The notes under the pieces: generated by a model | Told to the model about the DNA's origin: nothing | Seen by the model: the letters and a program-made list of their open reading frames with translations, nothing else | Databases searched by the model: none | Part shown: positions 25,901 to 37,560 of the stretch, piece after piece | Layout of the letters: each line of letters begins with the position of its first letter | Numbering within the stretch: the stretch's first letter is position 1 | Assembly: GCF_041296385.1 (NCBI RefSeq) | Contig: NC_091023.1 | Location: 23,065,924 to 23,129,923, forward strand | DNA: 64,000 nucleotides | Reading direction: 5' to 3' | Source: Aphelocoma coerulescens | Lineage: Eukaryota; Chordata; Aves; Passeriformes; Corvidae | Made by a program: the position numbers and the translations under genes

Positions 25901-28900
25901 AGAGGTATGTTCAGCCTTTGTGTCCAGCCAGGCTGAAACTCAGCACTGTCAAGTGGTGTCTCAGCTTACCATGTCGGTATTAAAAGGTTTTGGTTACACT
26001 CTAATACATCTGTATAGTCGTGTCAGGGCCAGGAAGGATTGAGGAATGTTCTTCAGAAATCAGTTCTCAGGTCATATGAGTACCAAATCTTTGCTTAACT
26101 AAATCCACCATGGTCATCTCTGCTGCTTCTTTGTTTGAAGTTTTATTCTATAGCTCTGTATTACTGGAAAAATGAGTGTCACAATGCCTGGAGCTTCACA
26201 GGCCTCTCTGCCACCATGGGTATGATGGGAGAAGAGGTTTGTCAATGTGCCATCATCATAGGGATACAGTCAAAACCACTCCTCAGTGCTTGCAGGAGCA
26301 CAGCCTGCCCTTTACCCAATTCCTCACTTCCTGTTTCCTTCTTTCCCCCAACATTTCCCAGCATCCAGACACTCTCTAACAAATTACTCATGGGTCATTG
26401 TATTACAATTTTCCACCAGATTTAGGATTTTCTTAGGCTCCTAGGCTCCGTCCATCAAGCATTTGATTCCTCTAGAGTACAGACAGAATAAAATTAGTCT
26501 GCCATGGCAGAAGAGGGAGTGACCTGCACATTTCTCTTCTAAACACCATCATCTCAATAGATCCACACACCTCCAGCCCTCCTGCCAAGGGTCCCAGCAA
26601 GGGGACTATGGCACTTGAGAGGCACCAGCTTCCCAGAACGACCTCAGCAGAAGGTCTTGCTCAAAGCAAGGCACAGTTGGGCAGCTGCAGCTTGGGAAAG
26701 TTTCTGCATTCTTGCCTCTTTTTCAATAAACTATAAACTATTTTCACACCTCTGCCCAGACTTCTTTCACACTTCTGCCTACATATTTCTCTGCTTTTTA
26801 CCATTGCCTCCAACACATGCCTCTGAAAACACCTTAGACTGGTCGTAATTCTAGAACACTGATACTTATCAACATAGCATTTATTTTTCTTTGCAATCTT
26901 CTTTGAATTCAGAGCAAATTTTCTTTTTCTTTCTTTCCTTTTTTTTTTTTCTTAAAGGTCTAGTGTATGGCTAAAGACAATAAACTTGCCCAAATATTTG
27001 CTGTCAGAAAAGATATTTCTGGCATTGACTGCCTTTTCTCATGTTCACACAACAGAAATAGAAAAAACAGAGAGTAGATAACACACATTAGTACAGCAGT
27101 AACCTTTACATTTACCTTCAACTTTTTTATTTTCATGTGTAGGTATTTTGCCTTCTAAAGCAATTAAAGGTGGGAAAGCATGATAAGGCTTTTTGTCCCC
27201 AGTAATGGGATATTTTTCTAGCAGAAACTTGGGGCCTTTTGCTAAACCCCTGAGGCGATTGTTCTGGTGGATTTAGAGGTTTTCTTGGTTTCATATAGGG
27301 TTAGGATATCCAAGTGCCATCTACAATAACTTCCTTGTTCTTCTGTAATTTTCCTTTGGCGTGTGTTTGATACCAGCAGGCTTGTCCATTCCCATCTGCT
27401 CTCTATTGGTTTTATGCAAATTCTCTCTCATCCCTCTACAAGTCCTTTCAAGTTAAAATATTGCTTCCTCATGCCCGCTTATATTACTTGTAATTCCTGC
27501 ACAGTGACCTGCTAGCCACCCATATATTGGGCACAAAAGGCATAATCTGTGTGAATCAGATATCTGTTATCTCATCCCTGTTTGCATTATACATTCCCCT
27601 CACAATACCCTTTTTCCACAGTGCTCATCCATTTAATGCCCAAATACCTGAGGTCTCTTATTTCTGTCCAACATGCTCGTTGCATTACTCACGGGGAACT
27701 GATGAGCAGGGAGATAAAAAGACTTTCTGTAGGTGGTACAAGGATCTGTGTCCTGGCCAGAAAAGAAAATAGCTGTTGGAGCCCCAGCTCTGTGATTTCA
27801 CTGGGTTTAACAGGAAAACTCTCCCTCTCAGTACAGTTGCTCCCTGCAGCAGCCCTCTTTTGGGTGTAAAGCCAGCCCATCGCTGCAGTGGGAGCAGGTG
27901 ACCTTTTCTGTATGAAGTTCTCTATTTTATCTCCTACAGAAATCCTAAAGCAGATTTTTTTTGTTGTTGTTTTCTTTTTGTGGTAAGAATATCTCCTAAA
28001 GCTTGCTTTAGATTTCAAGAGTATAATGTTGGTTTGCCTTGAAAAAGTTCAGATGGCCTTGAAAGATTGTGTTAAAAATTGTGGTATTCTGGCCTGTACA
28101 GATTTGAGCAACTCTGGAGACACCAGGGGGAGAGCAGGGTTTGCTGTCAGGTTAATTTACTGAATGTTGCTGTTCTCAGATCTGCAAAATCTTTTCTCTT
28201 ATTAAGTTTGATGAACAAGAGCAAATACCAAAGGTAGAAATAGCTTATTTAAATTATAAAGTTTTGTTAATCACTTGGTTGTATTTGTTACAGGATAGGA
28301 GAAAAAAATTAATCTGTGGCATAAAAGATGAATTATATAAATGACTGCACCATATCAAATAATTTCTTCCACTTAAATTTTCAGAGAAATATACTTGCCA
28401 TATTTTGTTACATTGCTTTTTTGTTGGACTATTTTATAAATTTGATTGCTTCTAAGAACATTACTGTTGATGTCAAAAGAAAAGCCATGGGCAGTCTAGA
28501 TTTGGTATCAATACTACTAATGCTTAAATTACCAGAAAAAGGAAAATAAAGGAATTTATTTAACTACATTGGTGCCCAACATAAGACCGTCTGCTACTAT
28601 ATCAAACACACTGTGTGCTCTTTAATACCCTGGCTGATCATAAATGCAGTTTTAGGCTTCAAAGAAGGGCCACCACATTTTAGAGCCAGAAATATGCCAT
28701 TAACCACAGGGCCATTTCCAGAATTTTGCTTCCACTCTTGGTTATTACCAAGAGATATGGATGTACACAGGAGCTTACCCCAGATGTTATTAATGGGCAT
28801 AGAGTTTCTGAGGTGAATGGCTCTGATTTTTTCTCTTGTAATGGTGTAAATTTGAAGTATTCTCACAGAGCAGAAATGCAAAAATTGTAATATTAAGCAA

Positions 28901-31900
28901 AATATCAGATGCAAAATTTGATAATGGTTCTTTCTGGCGTTAGTATCCCTGCCTTTAGGAGTTCCAGTACTGTAATATAGAAATAAATAAAAGGCAAGGA
29001 TGATTCTGACTTAATATTCTTTTCCTGCCTGAATTCTGTAACAGAGTTGCAGACTTGTCCTCGTTTCTCAGCTACCTCTGTGTAGATGGAGCATTCAGTA
29101 AATATGCTCAAGATATATGGACTGCAATTAAAACAGCCTGTAAGAATGTAAGAGCCTAATGGTCTAATTTTTCAATTATGTCAATGTCTGTGGGAATTGA
29201 GGCTGTGCTTATTATCTTCCAGGGGGCCCGAGTCAGCCAGGAATCTGGGCTTGCAGGAAGCACAGACTCAGCTCCAGAGGCAGCATTTTAATGTGAGGGC
29301 TGCAATGTGCCCAGTCCCATAGGGAAGGGCAGCACAGATAATGCTCACAGCACATGCAAAATTCACCTCTGGTGCCTCTCAGCAGCCAGCTTCTAGATCA
29401 GGTTTTGGCCCTTTTTTTCCAAGAGAAGGTAGCATCTGGATTAACCAGCTTAAATTTGTGAGACTCCACATAAGTGTGAAAAGGGAGGGTGGTTTTGGAT
29501 ACAGAAGAAGGCAAGGCCATAAGACGTGTACAAGAGATTCCCTACTTTGCTACCCACCAGGCCCAAGCTGTTGGTTACCTACAGTCCACCCCAGCTCTCT
29601 GTGTGTCATCTCAGGGCTTCAGGTTCCCTACAAACCTCCCTCCATCCCCTGCAGGGTGTTAGCCCGGGGCAGCACCAGAGGCATGGAAACCAGTCTGGTG
29701 CGTGTCTGGGACAATGGGGAAAGCACAGTGTTCTCGTGTCACTGTTTGGCACATACGGTCCTTACTCATCTCTGAGGGGCAGAATAGCATGGAGGGAGAA
29801 ACTTCTGTCTTGTCCTCATATAGCCTGACTTTTCCAAGGCTGAGTGTTTCCCCTAAAGCTGGTCATACAGGATTGGTGTCAAAGGGGTGTTCAGATGTTT
29901 GGGGCTGATAAAAAGCAGTTTGCCAGCATTCAGAGCATTCAGAGTCCATGTTCAAATTAAAAAAGAGACCAGCAATGTTAAAATAGTTGAGGTACAAAAA
30001 GAAAAAAGGAAAAACCTCCTCAGTTATCTATGATAACACTATTGTTTTCATTTTTATTATCTTGCTTGTTACATGCCAATGAGGAACAACCACAGATCGT
30101 CAATAAGGTTTTTAATTGCAAAGATTTCCTGTGACGTGAGTGTTAATGAATGTCAAGGCAATAACACAAAAGACATTACTTGTTTAATGATTGATAGAAC
30201 AAGAAAAGCACGAGGTCTTTTGCAGGATAAATGACTACTGTTCTGTGTTCCTTTACATTAGCAGTATCAACACTTAGATCACATGGCAGGAGATAATGGT
30301 CCAGGAGATAAAGTACAGAATCACAGTCTGTTATACAATAACAGACACAGTAATGATAATTAATGTGCATTTCTTTGGCAATTCTCATAGTTGTCAGCGC
30401 TGAGCCAGGGGGACCAGCATTTTTGACTGAAATGGGAGCAGGACGGGGTGCTTGGTTGGCCCCAGAGTTTTGGACTTTTTCTCTGCTGAAAAGATGACAG
30501 ACCTTAAATGCTTTTCTTGTCAGATGGTTTAAGTGGACATTCACGTATGTAGCAGATTTTGTGTGTTCTAATAGTAATACACCTTAAATGCCCAGATCTG
30601 TATGACTGGAAAAAAGGGCATTAGGACACAGAGTGTGATGGGAGACTCAAAATAAACTCTTGGACTTTGGCTAGGAAGGATCAACATCATGACATCCACT
30701 GAAGGCTCATCATTTTTCTCTTCACTAATAAACACATAAGATGGGGGCTTTCACAGAAAATAAAAAAAAGAGGAAAATTCTGGCCAAGGCCTCCTTCACA
30801 GTCAGAAAGTAACAGGGAAGATTGGACAAAATCCGGTTTGTCTGAGCAACATTTCACAGTGTGGGCAGCAGGCCCTTGCAAGGTTTTGGGTATGAACTCC
30901 ATGGAAAAGTTGTACAGCTTTGGTTTGGTTTATATGGTTTCTGACACACCAAGTTTCGTGGGACAATACACACTTGGCAACTTTTGACCAGTTTGCACCA
31001 CAAGGTTTTGAGAACCCCTGGAGCTCTGCCGAGTGAGCAACTGTCTCCAAATATTTGCTAAATCCGAGAAAGCCTTCATGGTGAAAATTAGTTCATGGTT
31101 TGGCAAAATGGTTGGGGAGTCAGAAAAATATTTGGATGGAACCTGTATGGTTTAATTATTGGCCTTGAACCACAAGTTAATGGAGCTGCACATGGCCTTT
31201 GGTTTCCGAATGTGGCACTGGATAATGTTTCCTCGTTTTTGAGAGCTGCGCTGGTTCGCAGCTACCAGTGTTGACATGGAGCTGCTGCTTGAAAGCTGCA
31301 CTGTAAAACTGTACGTGTTTCTTCCAAAACAAGAATGTTTTTCAAATTAATGATATAGTTTACAACACTTTAAAATATTCTCTTGAACTAGATCATCTCA
31401 GCTTACTCTAGGTTAAAAATTCCTGAGGTTATAAAAATCCCTTTGTTACTGTTGCAAGTAGGATCACGTTTGTCAGCTTTGAAGTAAATCGTGCAACTGG
31501 TTTTTGTCCTCTGAAAGCCCACCAAAGCTGTGTTTGAGCTTTACTCAAGTAAAGTATGCACAGCCTTGTGCCATTTGTCTTCTTTTAGAAAAGGCAGCTT
31601 CCAAAGAGTCTGTCAATAACCAGTTTGACCCACGAGTCTGCGTTTCCAGGTGTCCCTGCCCCAGGTAATGTGGTGTGGGTCTGGAGAGGTGTCAGAGGCT
31701 CTTGGACAACCTGAAGGGGATATAGGGAGCCCTGAATGGGCTGGGTTCAGATTTTGCTCCTCTGGGGTACAAGATCTTCTCCATTATCTTGCTAAGCTGG
31801 TTTTGGACAATGCTACACCATTAAAACTTTCCCAATCCTGGCTGTGCATCCTCCTCTCCATCCCCTGTGAGTTTTGAATTTTCAGAGCTCAACCCCACTT

Positions 31901-33009
31901 TGGAAGTGACTGAACTGTGTCAGGAGCAGCTTGTGTTGAAGGCAGGAAGCAGAATAACAACTTAAAGAGGTTTGGGGTGTTTTTTCAATGTTAGACTTCT
32001 TTAGCTGTGATGCCAGGGAGGGCAGCAGAGCATGGAAATTGTGAGCGAGTGTCTCCTGGGGGCCCGGGCTGTGCTCTGTCCTGCTGCCTGGTCCTCAGCC
32101 AGGCTTCCCCATCTCCTTGTTGACCTTCCAAGAGAGCCTCAGAGAGGCTGCTTGCATCAAGTGAGAGTCATTAATGTGAGCCCATCTGTGCATTTTATTT
32201 AAACAAGTTAGCAGTCACTCAAAAAATTCTAGTAGCCTTTTCAAGCGGCTCTGCAGAGTCTACACAAATGCAAGTGTCTACCTGGGAGGTGTGCACTCAG
32301 AAACAGTCTGGGAAAAGGGAAATGTAAAACAAATGGCTGAAAAAAATTGCCTTTAAACTGTTCCTTCAAAAATACTTTGATTTAGACTTTGTTTTGGCTG
32401 TTCTGAAACATGGGGGCAAAAAAAGCCCCAAACTTTAGGGGAACTGTAAGAGCTTGTGTACCCCTACATAAAGCCCTGCACAAGATATTCTGAATTTCAC
32501 TTTTCTAAATTGCCTTCTAGTCAATTTTAACCTTCCATGCTTTGATCTCCATCCTGCAGACCAAGTAGTTTTTACGTCTCTTTTTCACTCGCAGCCTCAG
32601 GATGGGTGATTGGTGGGTAAGGGAACTTCTACCTGTCACTTCCAAATTTAGGATCAGGACCTGGATTCAGGAAATCACTTAAACATGTGCCTGTCTTGTA
32701 GCAAAAATTTCCTTGTGCGGTGGTGCCCTCCCAAAAGGTGTCCTCCTCTGTCTCCCCAAGTACCAAATGCTTGAAATTTAGCCAACCCAGGGAAGTTGCT
32801 TCTTCCCTTGCACCATGAGAGGATCAGACCCCTGAGAGCCCAGAGGCTCAACCCCATTGACTTCCCACTGCCCTTCCAAGGGAATAAAGGTTGGGAGAGC
32901 AAAGCACCCTCCAGGCGTTTCTGTTGCCCCCTCTCCGGAACAGTGCCTGCCGCTTTCCTTGTGGGAGCATGTTGAGGCATTAATGAAATGCACAAAGCAA
33001 AGAGGCTCA
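25901..33009. other. Long non-coding stretch, no gene seen
   Basis: About 7 kb without a supported exon or transposon. It includes a T12 run at 26939-26950 after a pyrimidine-rich tract, a POU octamer ATGCAAAT at 27414-27421, and a T/GTT-rich tract at 27954-27980. The open frames (the longest, 144 codons, at 29341-29775) carry no recognised domain or convincing splice edges. Confidence 0.5.
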
Positions 33010-33290
33010 TCCATATAAATGGGTGATTTAAATAATGAGGAAAGAGGAAGGATGTGGTTCAGTGTCAGTACTGATTAATTAGGGCATAAAATAAATAACC
33101 CTCCTAACAACATTGGCTGCTTCCACTATAACTTACTCTATTAGCGGGTGATGGAGTTAATACAAGTGACAGTGTAATTACAGGTTAGTTAACTGCCCTG
33201 TTATGATGTTTGCCTAATTTTAGGGGATGGACCTATTTACATGCTCACATTTTCCTATTGTAAAGAAACCCACAGCAAAGGGCTGGTAAA
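33010..33290. promoter_or_regulatory. Putative conserved regulatory block
   Basis: Dense homeodomain-type motifs: TGATTAATTAG at 33072-33082, the palindrome GTAATTAC at 33174-33181, then GTTAGTTAAC at 33184-33193. The block is unique, A+T-rich and not coding. It shares the GTAATTAC octamer with the block at 8.4 kb. Among the enhancer-like blocks this is one of the most convincing by motif density. Confidence 0.4.
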
Positions 33291-36200
33291 AGTTGGTTGG
33301 TAATCCTGCAGTTTCACCACTTGTCAGGCACAGTTTTTCTGCTCTCCCCTTTGTGGAAGTCAACCACGCCGATGCCAAAAGCCTGGAATAATTCCCCTGT
33401 GTGCTTGTTTGATGTCACAGCTGAGGTCAGGGCTGGGTATTGTGCTCTTGCGAATACGCACGGTTATCTAACGTGTGGCCGCACAATGAAATGATGAACA
33501 GATGTGAACAGTGAGTTTTTGACATCTTAGCTCCTTTGTATGGAAGTTTTATTGAAATGTTTTGCCTGTTAACTCTATGAGTGTCAGGCAAAAGCAAGAA
33601 AATATATACCAGGATTTACAGGGTTTTGGAGTGGATTTTTAAACCCAGCATTGCTGCACAGCAAATAACTGCTGAGGTAACAAGCCATTTACATTTAATA
33701 CTTTCATGGCTGCTGGCCAATGCTTCCACAGCTTGCAGTATGGATCACAAATTTCTCACAGAAAGAGAACAAATGCAAAGTTAGATCTCCTAAATTGTAA
33801 TGCATTGCAACCCAAACTTCCCATTAACAGAAGCCTTCAAACATGACATCAAATACTTAGTTTGTTTAATGGCTCTGTGAAAGCCCTGAAGCTATTCTGA
33901 AATATTTTTAGCTGTTGGTCAGTGCTTCTCATTTTTTTCCTGTGGGGTGGGAGGAAGGGGGAGGAGGAAATCAGAAAATTCTCCCATATCACGAAGATGT
34001 GGCAGTGGTATTGATATGATACACTTAGGTGTATCTTTAGGTCAGCTGAAAATGAGATTTGTAAAAGGGAGTTTGTACAGCCTTGACTACAGGTGATGCT
34101 GCCAAAGCCATATACAATATTACTGTGCAGAGCTTGTATAAGGGCCAGAACTTAAATAATTAGTCTCCTTCCCAGGTTATTGTGATTTTTTTTCTAAATA
34201 TTTCTTTTTTCAATGTTATCTAAAATGCATTGCAACCTCATAGTGCCTCAGTTTCTCTGCTTTTGAGTTACTTGATGCCTCCAAAATGCTCTAGGATTTG
34301 GGGTAAAACATCCAAATGCTATACATTGTCATTGCAAGAGCATCAAAATTTTATCCTTCAAAATTCAAGGCAAATATCCATATTTCTATTTTAGTGCAAG
34401 TTATAGCATTATCCTTTTTTTGCAGTAAGTCACTTTTTTATGTGTTATAGCAAGTCACTTTGAATTCAAATGTAAAATGAGGCCATCCATCATGTTAGCA
34501 ATTTAATTACCTCGGTATATATTTTTTCAGAAAAAAAACAAACCCCAAACACAACAAACCACCTCTATTATTTGTTGTGTGTATATATCTTATTACAGAT
34601 TCATTGCCTGAGGACAGGCAGGGCTGTCAGAAGGGCAGTCCTTGTGGTTAGAAATGCCAAGATGGGGAGCAGATAAGACATGAAGTCCTTGTGCCTCCTG
34701 TTTGGGTCCGCTCCACTCCGTGTTTGCTTGGGGCCTTACCTGTTAGATTCCCTGTAATCTTTGTTGCAACAGTGAAATGATGCCTTGTAAAGCAATGAAG
34801 CGTGACAGGGATATTGAAAGGGTCGAATGAGGTAGAAATGTGATATTTTCTATCTTCTGCTGGCCCAGGAAATAGGAGTCCGGCTGCTGAGCTGGGGTTG
34901 GGCATTCACCGTTGCTTTCGTGGCAAGAAAGTTGTGAGATTTATTGTTTGGTGCTTACAGAAGAGACAAAGTAAGCAATGCCCGTGATTTATCTAATTGT
35001 TTAACCATCTGGTTTCACTGCGACTGAAGATTAGGCATTAAGGGAACTGGGAAACTACAAATGGCAAGGCAGGGTGGGGACAAGGGCCTTTACTTATTAA
35101 ACTTTTCCTGGTAAAACTATGGTGTTCTTCAGTGGCAGATACAAATTTCATTATTTGCACTATTTTCCTTTTTTAAAGGGTCGGATAATTTCATGGCCAA
35201 GAGAATACAGAGTAAGAAAAGCTCATATAATGAGAAGTGTAGTGAAAGGACATGTTTTAGGGCATGAGTGGATCCAAGAGACGGTGTGGAAAAGGAGATG
35301 CCACTGCCATGCCCACCTCTCACGGCACACAAGTTATTTCTATTTATTTAGCTAGAACAGATTAGGGACATGAAGTTCAATAATATATGTGATATTAAGA
35401 AAGACTCTGGTCCCACTTAGGCAGCCCCAGGATGGGCTGTTTTTGGCATTGAGCTGTTTTTCTCATTTTTAACACATTTTCCACAAAAAAAAACCTGGTG
35501 GAAACAAAATCTTGCCACTGCAGAGGAACGACATTTTTCCTCTAGGTGCTTGAGTGGGAGCTGAGCTTGTGTCACATGTAAATGGGTGCATAGGTAGGAC
35601 TTGGCTGAGTTAGACCAGCCATTGAGTAAATCCTCAAAGCTAAAGCTAAATAACTTTTTCTGTGAAAGAGGAGAGACTGAGATTTCCCAGTTATATCCCT
35701 TGAAGAAAACAAGCACGAGCATCTTTAGTAGGTCTTGAAGGAAACAGGGAAAAACACACATGTGAGATGACTTAAGTGGAAGAAATAGAAGGATAATATT
35801 TAAAAAGGACACAACTCAATCACTTTAATTCTCTTGGGCAGAAATCCACCCTGTGGTACAGATGAGACCAGATACTCTTTCATTCCCCCCGTTGTCCAAC
35901 ATCCATCTTCATTAGGAGTTTTGCCCTACCAGGGTCCAAAGATCTCAGACTTTTGATTAGTTTCAGCTGGGCTTGAGCATCAAACCTGAAAAACAGTTAT
36001 TTTGTCTGCACGTGTTACTTTAACATAAGCAAAGGCACATCCTACAAATAAAGTCTTCAGGGAGGTTTAAAACTGGCCTGCAACAGCAAGAAGAGAGAAA
36101 CAAGCTGGCTTGCTTTATAGGAAAGACTACACAGGTATCGACCCCAGAAAATTTGTCAAGTCAACACCTAATGATGGCTTAGCTGCTGGGCTTGGCCAGG

Positions 36201-37447
36201 CAATATTTAGATCAGGCTCTGTTTTTTTACACCTTGGTTTTTCACATATGGAGCCTGAATGAGTGAGGAGAAACAGAAGCGCCGTGTGAGCGTTTCTCCC
36301 TGGGAGCCGGTGTAGCTCTGCTGAAGTTTGGCCATAAACTCTTTAGACTGCCAGGTCTCTGGGGAAGGCTGGGGTGAGCGTCCCCACATCTGCCATTGGC
36401 TGTTAAAAACCAATCCTCCTGGAGCTTGTAAAGCACCACTGGTGAAGGCAGAAGACTTTCCAGGGACAGGATGCTCGTCACAGGCAGTAGGCAGTGTAGA
36501 GCCCCGGGCGGGTGGGCAGACTGGTCCCAGCAGTGGGATGGTCGCTCTCAGTCCAGGGCACTGGGAGCAGCTAATACATAGCTGGTTCCTAAGCAGGAAG
36601 GTGTGGCCTCGAGACAAAAACCAATGTCCATCCTGGAGCTGTTGATGATTCTCCTGCTTTAGTAAAGAAAGTTGTTTTCTATTAGAAAATATGGATTCAT
36701 TAACCCCAAGAGGTTTTCATGAGAATATTCTTCTTGCATTGAGGCTTCCCTTTGGAAATGTGTCTCAGGGTTGGGTGTGGTGGTCATAGGCACAGAAAAT
36801 GTGACTGCCCTATGGGGTGAGTGTGTCTGCAGAGTGCCAGACCTCAGCTGAGCTGGTATTACCTTTCCATGAGCCAACTTCATCTTGGTCGGGTGTTTGA
36901 TCCAGAGCAGGGAGTTAAACCCAGCTCTTGCATATCCCAACACATGCCCTGACCACCACTGTCTGAACACACCTACTCTCTCCTTGAGGTCTTGGTCTCA
37001 TGTGGGAGAAAGACTAGAAATAATAGGAAATTCCAAAATTTGGTCGACAAATATGAGCATGGAAGTTTTCATTTTCGGCACGTGGCTTCACAGCCACCTG
37101 AGTCACTGAAGGCATGAAAAGACAAGGTGGTTCCATTCCCCTTCCAGGCCTTTTGGTTCATGAGATGCAAAATGTGCAGCAGGTGCTATTTGTCAGCTTT
37201 CTTCTGAAAGAAGGTGACTATGCAGATACCAGGGAATATCTGGTACTTCATCCACACAGCACCTGATATTGTTTCACTGTAGGGAAAATCATTGAGAAAT
37301 CTTCCAACAGAGCACCAGTGATTTGTGGGACAGTGTCTATACTTCCACACGTTTAAGGGGAAATTTGAAGCAACTTATTTAAAAATTAACATTTGTTTTC
37401 TGTTTTCCCAATTTGTTTCTCCAGTGTCAGCATATTTCTTGTTTTGA
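33291..37447. other. Mostly non-coding stretch with one enhancer-like segment
   Basis: No exon is supported. The segment 34930-35080 has TTTATCTAATTGTTTAAC-like A+T-rich words and may be regulatory. A G+C-richer patch at 36240-36560 explains the overlapping open frames there. No repeats were recognised. Confidence 0.5.
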
Positions 37448-37450
37448 GAT

Positions 37451-37506
<56 letters not shown>

Positions 37507-37507
37507 A
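37448..37507. repeat. GATA microsatellite
   Basis: A pure (GATA)10 run at 37454-37493, followed by interrupted copies to about 37507. It is likely length-variable. It directly abuts a possible CR1 tail remnant. Confidence 0.95.
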
Positions 37508-37560
37508 TCATAGAATCATTTGTTTATGCTAAATAGGACTTTGTAATGCAACATTTTTTC
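37507..37560 (-). mobile_element. Possible CR1 3'-tail remnant
   Basis: The 14 bases ATCATAGAATCATT at 37507-37520 equal the reverse complement of the repeated tail of avian CR1 elements. The following 40 bases are only loosely similar to the CR1 3' region. A chance match of 14 bases is possible, so this is a weak call. Confidence 0.3.

Noticed and set aside
28110..28135. CACCAGGGGGAGAG considered as a CTCF site
   Set aside because: Mismatches at conserved core positions, including the C after the G run.
31254..31268. GGTTCGCAGCT-like word considered as a tRNA B box
   Set aside because: No matching A box upstream and no cloverleaf arms. Similar words at 39961 and 17729 fail the same way.
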